Shown here piece after piece: positions 38,252-46,379 of a stretch of 64,000 nt of DNA (positions are counted from its first letter, which is position 1; every line of letters begins with the position of its first letter). Under the pieces are notes generated by a model, which was not told the origin of the DNA, did not search any database, and was given only the letters and a program-made list of their open reading frames with translations. The translations under genes were made by a program, and so were the position numbers. This DNA is from an uncultured Erythrobacter sp. (GTDB lineage Bacteria > Pseudomonadota > Alphaproteobacteria > Sphingomonadales > Sphingomonadaceae), in NCBI RefSeq assembly GCF_947497915.1, contig NZ_CANMIJ010000001.1:1361611-1425610 (forward strand). The letters are read 5' to 3'.

Positions 38252-38683
38252 TTAATCTGCAGTTTGAAGCCACGATTTGCCGCTGTTGACGACAAATCGG
38301 CGCCGCAACGCTGTGCGGCCGATCAAGAGTGGAAATTTCATATCGGACCGGTCTGCAAGACTGAATTCGGCCCGAAATTCGGTGTTACCGATGCGGAGCG
38401 GCGTTTTGATGACATAGCGCCGCTGCGTCTCTCCATTCGAGCTGGTGATACCGCGAACATCAACTTGCACCGCCTCGCAGACGTGTTCGGCGCCGTCCCA
38501 ATCGACCGAGAACCGAACAAAAGTCGCGCTACCGCGCTCAATCGTCTCGATCACTTGGCCGTGAAGTGATGATGTGCGCGCGCCTGTATCAATCTTCGCC
38601 GGAATACCGCTCAGGCCAAGCCCGGGCAGATTGACACGCTCGCGCCAACCGATCGCCGGAAGCAGTGGTGCTGGTTTGCTCAA
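38252..38683 (-). CDS. RimK-associated retropepsin-like aspartic protease (Zn_protease, PF05618 type)
   Basis: 143 aa from TTG 38683, which overlaps the stop of the propeller gene as TTGA; the frame extends further but only through that gene. IPAKIDTGARTSSLHG has the DTGA-type aspartic active site, and FPLLIGRTALRRRFVVN is the matching C-terminal strand, as in the RimK-associated family (RimB-like). No signal peptide, so probably cytoplasmic. By family it trims Glu added by RimK; the substrate here is inferred. Confidence 0.88.
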   Translation of the reverse strand: MSKPAPLLPAIGWRERVNLPGLGLSGIPAKIDTGARTSSLHGQVIETIERGSATFVRFSVDWDGAEHVCEAVQVDVRGITSSNGETQRRYVIKTPLRIGNTEFRAEFSLADRSDMKFPLLIGRTALRRRFVVNSGKSWLQTAD

Positions 38684-39696
38684 GGCAGGATCGCCAATCC
38701 ATCGCCGCCCTCGCCCGTGGGCAGTCGGCGAAGGACCTTGCCGGAGGCATAGTCCACCTCTGCAACGGTGTTGCTGGCCGTTTCGGCAACATAAATGCGC
38801 TCGCCGTCGTCTGACCACAGGATCGTGACCTGAAAGCGGGACTGAGCTTCCTCCGCGCTGGATACTGCGATTGAACGGAGCATTTTGGCCGTTTTGAGGT
38901 CAATCACCGTCAATCCGCCATCGGCAAGATCAGACGTAACTGCAACGTCGCCCTGAGGACGGATCGACAAGCGCAGCGGAAACGCTCCGATCGCGATCGC
39001 ATTGCGGATTTCCATGGTTGCAGGGTCAAGTTCGAATGCCTGATTGGAACCACGCGCAGACACCCACAAAGCCGAACCGTCTGGCGCGAGCGAGATACCT
39101 TCCGGCTCTTCACCGACGGTGACTGTGCGCAGATCAGAGGCGTCCTCCAGATTGACTCGTGTGACCGTTTTCGAACCGAGATCGGTTGTCCAAACTGCCT
39201 TCGCATCAGGAGATACCGCTAGCATGTGGCTACCCTCCTGATTGGTGCTGAACTCGGTAAATTCTGGCGTATCAGAGAGCGGGCCAGTGATGCGGAAAAC
39301 CGACTTACGCCCCTCTGCTGTCACAAAGATAGCCGTGCCTGAATGCCAGACGATACCGTGAGGCCGTGCGTTTTCACCGAGCTCTAGGCTCGCTGTTTTC
39401 GCAAGATCACCCGTCTGGAAGATATCGACAGTCGTTCCGCCGTAACAGGCAAGTGCGACATGCTTCCCATCGGGCGAAGTCGCCAGCTCATGCGGGTTGG
39501 TGCAGCTATCAAGCCGGAGCACTTCTTCCCCGGTCTCAAGATCAACCTTCGACAGCGTATTGCCGCGCTTGTTTGCGACAAACAGGGTCGGGCGCGCCTC
39601 ACCTGCCGTCACTTGGCTGGCATTGGCCGTATCGCCGCCCGGCGCGCACGCCGTGGTAAACACTGCGCACAGCGCCGGGACAGCGAAACGTATCAT
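38680..39696 (-). CDS. YVTN-type beta-propeller lipoprotein
   Basis: 338 aa. Signal peptide with a lipobox ending TTAC (Cys about 17). Repeated blades such as TLFVANKRGNTLSKVDLETG, LATSPDGKHVALACYGG, LAVSPDAKAVWTTDLGSKTV and ISLAPDGSALWVSARGSN form a seven-bladed-type propeller. Probably anchored in the outer membrane or periplasm. ATG 39696 overlaps the stop of the M2 peptidase (TAATG) and its own stop overlaps the protease start. Function unknown. Confidence 0.88.
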   Translation of the reverse strand: MIRFAVPALCAVFTTACAPGGDTANASQVTAGEARPTLFVANKRGNTLSKVDLETGEEVLRLDSCTNPHELATSPDGKHVALACYGGTTVDIFQTGDLAKTASLELGENARPHGIVWHSGTAIFVTAEGRKSVFRITGPLSDTPEFTEFSTNQEGSHMLAVSPDAKAVWTTDLGSKTVTRVNLEDASDLRTVTVGEEPEGISLAPDGSALWVSARGSNQAFELDPATMEIRNAIAIGAFPLRLSIRPQGDVAVTSDLADGGLTVIDLKTAKMLRSIAVSSAEEAQSRFQVTILWSDDGERIYVAETASNTVAEVDYASGKVLRRLPTGEGGDGLAILP

Positions 39697-41567
39697 TACC
39701 AGCCCTGCTCTTGGCCTTTGTTCTGCTCTTCGAGCCAGTCCATCAGCGGTGCGAAGTATTCAACCATCGCTTTACCCGACATCTGACGTTCGCCGGTGAA
39801 GGCTTCGAGCGCGTCCGGCCATGGCTTTGACGCACCCATTTCGAGCATCGCGTTCAGGTTCTGACCAACTTCTTCATTGCCGTAGAAAGAACAGCGGTGC
39901 AGCGGCCCTTCCCATCCTGCGGTGTCGCAAGCGGCTTTGTAGAATTGGAACTGGAGCAAGCGCGCAAGGAAATAGCGCGTGTAGCTGACATTGCCCGGGA
40001 CGTGATATTTCGCGCCCGGATCGAATGCATCGTCAGGACGATCAACCGGCGGGACAATACCCTGGTATTCGGTGCGAAGATCAGTCCAAGCCGTGTTGTA
40101 ATCCGCCGGTGCGACAGAGCCGTCAAACAGGCTCCAGCGATAGCGATCAACTAGCAGGCCGAATGGCAGGAACGCGACCTTGTCCATCGCCTGACGCAGC
40201 AACAGACCGATATCCTTGTCGGCGCTAGGCACTTGATCCGCTTTCAGCATATCAATCTGAACCAGATAATCCGGCGTAATCGAAAGGGCGATCATATCGC
40301 CGATGGCTTCGTGGAAGCCGTCATTTGCGCCGGTCAGGTGCAGGAAGTCTTTGTCGTTATACGCACGCTGGTAATAGTTATGGCCCAGCTCGTGGTGGAT
40401 TGTGATGAAGTCATCAGCGTTCTGCTTGATGCACATCTTAATCCGGATATCGTCAATATTATCGAGGTTCCATGCCGATGCGTGGCACACAACATCACGG
40501 TCACGCGGTTTGATAAACTGGCTGCGCTCCCAGAATGTTTCTGGCAGCGGGTCAAAGCCGAGCGACGAGAAGAAGTCTTCGCCAACTTTCGTCATTGCAA
40601 CCGCATCGAGGTCTTTTTCTACGATCAGATCGGTGAGATCGTAACCGATATCGCCAGCCCCTTCTGGCGCGACGAGCGGGTAGATATTGCCCCATTCCTG
40701 CGCCCACATATTGCCGAGCAGGTCAGCGCGGATCGGGCCGGTTGCAGGTTGCACATCATCGCCATGCTTTTCATTGAGCTTGCGGCGGACATAGGTGTGC
40801 AGCGCGACATAAAGCGGCTTCACTTCCTGCCACATGCGCTCTGTTTCAGCGGCGAATTGCTCAGGCGTCATGTCGTAACCCGAACGCCACATCGTGCCGA
40901 CATTGTCGAAGCCTAGCTCGGTTGCGCCTTCATTGGCAATGGCCAGCATACGGGTGTAATCTTCGCGCATCGGCGCACCGACATTGTCGTGCCAGCTGGC
41001 CCACATTTCGGCGAGTTCCGCCGGTGTCCGCTCAAGGTTGCCCATTTCGGCTTCGATGTCCGAACCGTTGATCGGTTCGCCATTCAGCGTGCCTTTGCCC
41101 TGCCCGTATTGCGCGCCAAGGTCGGTCGCGATGTTGGACAGCTCTTCCGCCGCTCCGTTACGCGAAGGTGCCGGCATAGAGATGCCGTTGCGCAGCATAT
41201 CCAGCTTACGCGAGACATCACTGTCGAGGCCTTCGATGGCTGCGTATTTGGCGGCTTCGTTGGCAAACTTCACACTCATCAACGTCGCTTTCGCACCGTA
41301 CTCCGCCGCCAGCTTGTTGCTGTCGTAATTGATGTTCGTCGCTTGAAGCCAATAGATATGCGACGCGCTGTTCGAAAATTCGGCCATTTCGGCTTCGGCA
41401 GCGGCGATGAACTCAGCCGCGCCAGCAGGTGTCAGCGGGAATTCGGTGTCGGATGCTTCTTCGGCGGTGTCGTGGCCAGCGTGACCGTCAGCCAGCGCAG
41501 GCGCAGCGGCGAGCGAAATGGCGAGCGCAGCGAATGAAGTCTTGAGCGCAGTGGGTGCGAATTTCAT
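39696..41567 (-). CDS. M2 family metallopeptidase (peptidyl-dipeptidase, ACE-like)
   Basis: 623 aa with a Sec signal (MKFAPTALKTSFAALAIS, then AAAPALADG), so periplasmic. The zinc motif HEXXH is in ITIHHELGHNYYQRAY, followed by the glutamate region NDGFHEAIGDMIALS about 24 residues later, as in angiotensin-converting enzyme relatives. Predicted to release dipeptides from peptide C-termini. It begins a translationally coupled run with the propeller lipoprotein and the RimK-associated protease. Confidence 0.94.
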   Translation of the reverse strand: MKFAPTALKTSFAALAISLAAAPALADGHAGHDTAEEASDTEFPLTPAGAAEFIAAAEAEMAEFSNSASHIYWLQATNINYDSNKLAAEYGAKATLMSVKFANEAAKYAAIEGLDSDVSRKLDMLRNGISMPAPSRNGAAEELSNIATDLGAQYGQGKGTLNGEPINGSDIEAEMGNLERTPAELAEMWASWHDNVGAPMREDYTRMLAIANEGATELGFDNVGTMWRSGYDMTPEQFAAETERMWQEVKPLYVALHTYVRRKLNEKHGDDVQPATGPIRADLLGNMWAQEWGNIYPLVAPEGAGDIGYDLTDLIVEKDLDAVAMTKVGEDFFSSLGFDPLPETFWERSQFIKPRDRDVVCHASAWNLDNIDDIRIKMCIKQNADDFITIHHELGHNYYQRAYNDKDFLHLTGANDGFHEAIGDMIALSITPDYLVQIDMLKADQVPSADKDIGLLLRQAMDKVAFLPFGLLVDRYRWSLFDGSVAPADYNTAWTDLRTEYQGIVPPVDRPDDAFDPGAKYHVPGNVSYTRYFLARLLQFQFYKAACDTAGWEGPLHRCSFYGNEEVGQNLNAMLEMGASKPWPDALEAFTGERQMSGKAMVEYFAPLMDWLEEQNKGQEQGW

Positions 41568-41669
41568 GGTGGGCAGTCCTCTTGGTATTGAAAGCTGTTT
41601 AGCTGCGTAGCGGAATGAACCTGTGGGCGAGCTGAATCAAGCGCCGCTCGTCGAAATCACGCGGCGGGA

Positions 41670-42434
41670 TCAGCCTTTGCGAAGGTAATCAACGATCGCT
41701 TCGCCGAGCTCAGGCTTGGTCGCGCTGTCTAAATGGCCGCCCGGAACCGTCTGATAGATCGCATTCGGCAGCAGCGCGGCCAAATCCTCAGCCGAGCCAT
41801 TGTCCTCATCCTTCTCGCCGCACAGAACCAGCGTAGGCAAATCGACATTCGCAAGCATCGCAGGATCGAGGTTCTCGAATGCATTCAAGAGCAAGCGAGC
41901 CGCCACACGGTCAACACCCTGCGATTTCAAAAATTGCCGTGAGAGATACGCAGGATCGCCGCGCTCAATCGTATCGAACTCGTCGATCACGCGTTTGAAG
42001 AATGCGGATCGCTGCTCCCATTCGGCCAGACCTGCGACGCCCATACCGCATGCGACAAGGCGACGCGGATGCAGCACGCCCGTTGCGCAGGCATGGATGG
42101 ACGTGCGTGCACCTAGAGAAAAGCCGACAAGATCATATTCACCGTCGGACAGCCCCAGATGATCAATCATCGCGGCAACATCTCGCACCAAAACGCCGTT
42201 TGGATAGGCATGGGGATCGGTTGGCGAGGCACTTTGGCCATGCACGCGAAAATCGAGCATGATCGCTTCAAATCCCGCCTCGGCGAGCCGCCGCGAATGA
42301 CCCCATTTGATCCAGTTCATATCCGCACTGGAAAACAGGCCGTGGAGCAGCACAACAGGACGCCCTTCTCCCTCGCGGTGGATGGCAAGGTTTGTGTTGT
42401 CGAACGAGGAAAACTGCGTGGTTTGCAAGGTCAT
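41670..42434 (-). CDS. Alpha/beta hydrolase
   Basis: 254 aa. VVLLHGLFSSADMNWIKWG is the oxyanion region, DLVGFSLGARTSIHACA the nucleophile elbow with Ser, LVLCGEKDEDNGS the acid, and TVPGGHLDSAT the His. Esterase or lipase type; substrate unknown. Stop is 102 bases before the M2 peptidase start on the same strand. Confidence 0.87.
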   Translation of the reverse strand: MTLQTTQFSSFDNTNLAIHREGEGRPVVLLHGLFSSADMNWIKWGHSRRLAEAGFEAIMLDFRVHGQSASPTDPHAYPNGVLVRDVAAMIDHLGLSDGEYDLVGFSLGARTSIHACATGVLHPRRLVACGMGVAGLAEWEQRSAFFKRVIDEFDTIERGDPAYLSRQFLKSQGVDRVAARLLLNAFENLDPAMLANVDLPTLVLCGEKDEDNGSAEDLAALLPNAIYQTVPGGHLDSATKPELGEAIVDYLRKG

Positions 42435-42439
42435 CAGAA

Positions 42440-43165
42440 TCAGAAACTATCGCTAGGAGCCACACCAAAACCGGGATCGCGCAGGAGACTAGGGTTCATC
42501 GCCCTACCGGGGCCTTGTGAGACACGCTTGGGATCCATAATCGGCAACTTGATCGCTGCTCTATCGATGACCTTGCCATCCGTCAGTCTGAATGACACAA
42601 TTTCGGCGCTTTCTTGATCTTGCCACATCACCATCGCCACACTTCCATCAGAACGGACAGTCGGCAAATCCACGAACTCCACATCTTCCGCAATGGTATT
42701 TTTTGTCAATTCTGGCAGTGCACCGATGATCAGCGAGGAACGTCCGACCTTGTACTGCTGCTCCGTGGCCACCCTTGCGATATAGCCGATCACAGGTTTC
42801 TCTTCGGCTTTTTGGTCAAACAGAAAGTCAAATGAGACAAGGTGGTCGGAACCCGCCGACGCCAATTCAAGCGTTTTGCTCGTTTCGAGGTTGACTAGCA
42901 CCAAGCCCGCAAGCTCTTTGCGCTCGTGGTCTTCGTCGCTTTCATAATAGGCGACCAACTTCCCAGCGCGCGTTTCAACTTCCTGACCAATAGCTGAATT
43001 TTCGCCGACCCGCTCAGCGCCAAACCCGACAACGTCATCATCGTACATCACATCATCAAGGTTTGATGATGTGAGTTGCAAGACTGCAACAACCATTACT
43101 ACGATGAAGAAGAGGGCAAGTCCGATGGCATTGAACCGTTTGAGGTGGAAAAAGAACTTCTCCAT
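42440..43165 (-). CDS. Hypothetical membrane-anchored protein
   Basis: 241 aa from ATG 43165, two bases after the stop of the upstream isomerase gene. One N-terminal membrane helix (FNAIGLALFFIVVMVVAVLQ) and a soluble domain with beta-strand-like repeats (LVLVNLETSKTLELASAGSD, VFVDL-like stretches). Possibly a small propeller or a fragment of that fold outside the membrane. No family recognised. Confidence 0.7.
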   Translation of the reverse strand: MEKFFFHLKRFNAIGLALFFIVVMVVAVLQLTSSNLDDVMYDDDVVGFGAERVGENSAIGQEVETRAGKLVAYYESDEDHERKELAGLVLVNLETSKTLELASAGSDHLVSFDFLFDQKAEEKPVIGYIARVATEQQYKVGRSSLIIGALPELTKNTIAEDVEFVDLPTVRSDGSVAMVMWQDQESAEIVSFRLTDGKVIDRAAIKLPIMDPKRVSQGPGRAMNPSLLRDPGFGVAPSDSF

Positions 43166-43167
43166 AT

Positions 43168-43818
43168 CTACCGGCTCATCAGGCCTTTTTGCTCCATCCG
43201 CCACTGCGCCATTTCGACGCGGTCTTGCCCGAAGAACGGCTCGCCATCGAACACCAAAGTCGGGACGCCCCAATGTCCGGCCGCTTCGAGAGCGGCCTGA
43301 TTGTCGGCGATTTCCGCATCGAGCGCTGCTGCTTCTGATGCGACCTCGGCTTCCAGCTCAGCAAAGTTCAAGCCGGACCGCTGCGCAGCACCGGCCAAGT
43401 GGTCGCCTTCGTTCCAGCCATCAACTTCGCCGGAGAAAATCAGGCGAGAGACTTCATCGGCAAAGATCAGCCCCTTCCCGCGCCGCGTTGCCGCCTGTCC
43501 CATGCGCGCGATGCGGCGGATGATCGGCTGATCCTTTGCAATCTCGCGCGTGGCCAAATTCTGCACCACAGGGTCAGGACGCGGCCAGCGATAGGGAATG
43601 CCCAGATGCTGCGCGACACGCATCGAATCCATGAGGATATAGCGCGGCGCATTGGGGTTGCCGGTGAACAAGATATCTGGATCGCGGATCGCAATCGGCC
43701 AGACTGTCCGCAATGTGATGTCGACATCGTATTCCTCCGCGATGGCGCGGTATCGGCCAATGGCGAGATAGGAATATGGCGAACGGAAGCTGAAAAAGAG
43801 GTCTGCTGTTAATGTCAT
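43168..43818 (-). CDS. DsbA-family 2-hydroxychromene-2-carboxylate isomerase-like protein
   Basis: 216 aa. FFSFRSPYSYLAIGRYRAIA carries the SPYSY site used to bind glutathione in HCCA isomerases (kappa-class GST-like). GVPTLVFDGEPFFGQDRVE is the cis-Pro loop and C-terminal signature. In naphthalene-type pathways the enzyme isomerises a chromene acid, but no pathway genes are near, so the substrate is open. Followed closely by the membrane-anchored gene. Confidence 0.87.
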   Translation of the reverse strand: MTLTADLFFSFRSPYSYLAIGRYRAIAEEYDVDITLRTVWPIAIRDPDILFTGNPNAPRYILMDSMRVAQHLGIPYRWPRPDPVVQNLATREIAKDQPIIRRIARMGQAATRRGKGLIFADEVSRLIFSGEVDGWNEGDHLAGAAQRSGLNFAELEAEVASEAAALDAEIADNQAALEAAGHWGVPTLVFDGEPFFGQDRVEMAQWRMEQKGLMSR

Positions 43819-43837
43819 GCAAGCACCCTAGCGCGGT

Positions 43838-44383
43838 CTATCGGAAAAAGCACTGCGTCCCGGCATAAAGGGTCGATACAGCGTCCCCCTCAAAGATGCC
43901 GCCGATACGGTCACCCAAAGCGAATTCCTCTCCAAGGGTGCTGCCTTCGATTGCAGCGAAGCCGGGCAACGCCTCGACATCACCGCGCGCCGCCCCGATG
44001 CCAAACTCACCATCGACGGAGATCTGATCGCTACCATTGTTGTGGAACCAACCAACGAAGATGCCGTCTTTGAAATTGACGGTTAGCCCGCCAGGGAAGG
44101 ACGCGTTTTCCATCGGCCCAGCGCCGCATTCCGTCATCGGTCCGCCGCTTGTCTGCGCGCCAAGCGTTGCCGAGAGCGCTGCGGTAACTTCGCTTTGGCC
44201 GGCAGCAAAATAAAATGCCTCGGCGCCAGCGGCCAGCCCGTCCCCGCGAAGCGAAACCAGCGTTTCGTCAACGGGTGCCATCGCTGGCGCTGCGCCGGAC
44301 TGACGCTCTGCGGGCGAAGGCACAGTGTTGCTGTCGCAAGCGGTCAGTGAAAGCGCCGCGAAACCGATCAAGAATGCCCGCAT
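43838..44383 (-). CDS. Hypothetical lipoprotein
   Basis: 181 aa. Signal peptide with lipobox LTAC (Cys about 16), then a Pro/Ala linker and a Gly-rich domain with two further cysteines (MTECGAGP and GTQCFF at the end). Probably periplasmic with one disulfide. The family is unknown. It lies 5 bases after the asd stop, probably in the same transcript. Confidence 0.75.
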   Translation of the reverse strand: MRAFLIGFAALSLTACDSNTVPSPAERQSGAAPAMAPVDETLVSLRGDGLAAGAEAFYFAAGQSEVTAALSATLGAQTSGGPMTECGAGPMENASFPGGLTVNFKDGIFVGWFHNNGSDQISVDGEFGIGAARGDVEALPGFAAIEGSTLGEEFALGDRIGGIFEGDAVSTLYAGTQCFFR

Positions 44384-44388
44384 AGCTC

Positions 44389-45414
44389 TTATCCCTTTTT
44401 CAGGTGACGCCGGCCAAGCAGCTCAGCAATTTGAACCGCGTTCAATGCTGCGCCTTTGCGTAAATTATCGCTGACGCACCACAGTGAAAGGCCGTTTTCA
44501 ACGGTCGGGTCTTCGCGAACGCGGCTGATATACGTTGCGCTGTCACCGGCGCATTCGACCGGGGTGACGTAGCCTTCGTCTTCGCGTTTATCGACCAGCA
44601 TAATGCCCGGTGCTTCGCGTAGGATTTCCTGTGCCTGTTCCGCCGAAAGCTCTTTCTCAAACTCGATATTCACCGATTCAGAATGCCCCACAAAAACAGG
44701 GACGCGAACGCAGGTCGCGTTCATTTTGACCTTCGGATCGAGGATCTTCTTAGTCTCGACGACCATTTTCCATTCTTCCTTGGTTGAACCATCATCGAGG
44801 AAGACATCGATATGCGGGATCACGTTGAAGGCGATCTGTTTGGTGAATGTTTGCGGTTCAACAGGATCCCCCACAAAGATCGCGCGGCTTTGCTGGAACA
44901 GCTCGTCCATGCCCGATTTGCCTGCACCGGAAACAGATTGATAGGTGGAGACAACAACACGCTTGATCGTGGCGGCGTCGTGCAACGGCTTAAGCGCAAC
45001 AACCAATTGCGCGGTCGAGCAGTTCGGGTTCGCGATGATGTTGCGTTTTGTATAATCATCAATCGCGTCGGGGTTCACTTCCGGCACGATCAACGGCACA
45101 TCCGGGTCCATCCGGTAGAGGGACGAATTGTCGATCACGACGCAGCCCGCCGCAGCCGCTTTTGGCGCGTATTCTTTGGCAGGGCCGCTTCCCGCAGCAA
45201 ACAAGGCGATGTCCCATCCGGCCCAATCGAAATGCTCGATATTCTTGCATTTGAGCATCTTGCCCGTGTCGCCAAATTCGACTTCGCTGCCATGCGAACG
45301 GCTGCTTGCAACCGCAGCGACTTCCTCAATCGGAAACTCGCGCTCGGCGAGAATTTGCATCATTTCGCGCCCGACATTTCCCGTCGCGCCGACGACTGCC
45401 ACCCGATAACCCAA
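44389..45414 (-). CDS. asd: Aspartate-semialdehyde dehydrogenase
   Basis: Makes aspartate semialdehyde for lysine/diaminopimelate, threonine and methionine. 341 aa. RVAVVGATGNVGREMMQIL is the NADP turn, IIANPNCSTAQLVVALKPLH holds the catalytic Cys, and VPVFVGHSESVNIEF is typical. The dapA-like partners are not in this window. Divergent from an alpha/beta hydrolase gene across 77 bases. Confidence 0.96.
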   Translation of the reverse strand: MGYRVAVVGATGNVGREMMQILAEREFPIEEVAAVASSRSHGSEVEFGDTGKMLKCKNIEHFDWAGWDIALFAAGSGPAKEYAPKAAAAGCVVIDNSSLYRMDPDVPLIVPEVNPDAIDDYTKRNIIANPNCSTAQLVVALKPLHDAATIKRVVVSTYQSVSGAGKSGMDELFQQSRAIFVGDPVEPQTFTKQIAFNVIPHIDVFLDDGSTKEEWKMVVETKKILDPKVKMNATCVRVPVFVGHSESVNIEFEKELSAEQAQEILREAPGIMLVDKREDEGYVTPVECAGDSATYISRVREDPTVENGLSLWCVSDNLRKGAALNAVQIAELLGRRHLKKG

Positions 45415-45491
45415 TTCACATACTCCATCTGAAAGTCTTGCGTGCCTCGCTTACGCAGGTAGCGTGGCTTGGCAAGCAATAAGGTGATGAG

Positions 45492-46379
45492 ATGGATACT
45501 CGGGATTGGCGAAACAAGGCGAGGTATTTCGACTATCAGGGGCACCAGATTGCCTACTGGACTAGCGAGGATGCGCTAAAGGAAGACGGAGCGCGTCCGC
45601 TACTGCTGGTTCACGGCTTTCCTACCTGCGCTTGGGACTGGGTTCCAGTTTGGGAAACGCTCAACACTCAGCATCATTTGATCGCCTGCGATATGCTAGG
45701 ATTTGGTCTGTCGGATAAGCCGCGCAATGGCATCGCGGGCCGCGGCTATTCGATCCATCATCAAACGGACATTCAAGAGGCGCTGCTGAAACATCTGGGC
45801 ATCGTTGATTTCGATGCGCTGGTGCATGATTACGGCGTTTCAGTGGGTCAAGAATTGCTAGCCCGACAGCAGGATGGGACAGGCGCGGCCGGTCTTGGCA
45901 AGATGGTGTTTCTGAATGGCGGGATATTCCCAGATCAGCACCGTGCACGGCCGATCCAGAAACTTGGCGTGTCGCCGCTCGGCTTTGTTGTCGGGCTGTT
46001 GATGCGCCGCAAAAGCTTCGGCAAGAGCTTTTCAGAAGTGTTCGGGCCGGACACGCAACCGACTGAGGCTGAACTTGATCAGTTCTGGGAGTTCACAAGC
46101 CACAATGGCGGCAACCGCATCACGCACAAGCTGCTGCACTACATCGCAGACCGGATGACCCATAAAGACCGCTGGGAAGCGGCTCTGGTGGCCGCTGAGG
46201 ACAAAGTCGGCTTGATCAACGGCGCACTCGATCCTGTATCAGGTAAGCACGCCTATGACAGGTGGCGCACGACAGTTCCGAATGCGCGGCACCATCTGAT
46301 CGAAACCGTCGGACATTACCCGCAAGTCGAAGCGCCCAGCGACGTCGCCAAGCAGGCGCTTAAATGGCTAACGGACTGA
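45492..46379 (+). CDS. Alpha/beta hydrolase, MEST/haloalkane dehalogenase-like
   Basis: 295 aa. LLLVHGFPTCAWDWVPVWE is the oxyanion region; the nucleophile elbow LVHDYGVSVGQELLAR uses Asp, as in epoxide hydrolases, dehalogenases and the eukaryotic MEST-like group, which it resembles most in reading. ETVGHYPQVEAP supplies the His. AAGG precedes ATG 45492. Substrate unknown. Its stop touches the stop of the peptidase on the other strand. Confidence 0.85.
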   Translation: MDTRDWRNKARYFDYQGHQIAYWTSEDALKEDGARPLLLVHGFPTCAWDWVPVWETLNTQHHLIACDMLGFGLSDKPRNGIAGRGYSIHHQTDIQEALLKHLGIVDFDALVHDYGVSVGQELLARQQDGTGAAGLGKMVFLNGGIFPDQHRARPIQKLGVSPLGFVVGLLMRRKSFGKSFSEVFGPDTQPTEAELDQFWEFTSHNGGNRITHKLLHYIADRMTHKDRWEAALVAAEDKVGLINGALDPVSGKHAYDRWRTTVPNARHHLIETVGHYPQVEAPSDVAKQALKWLTD

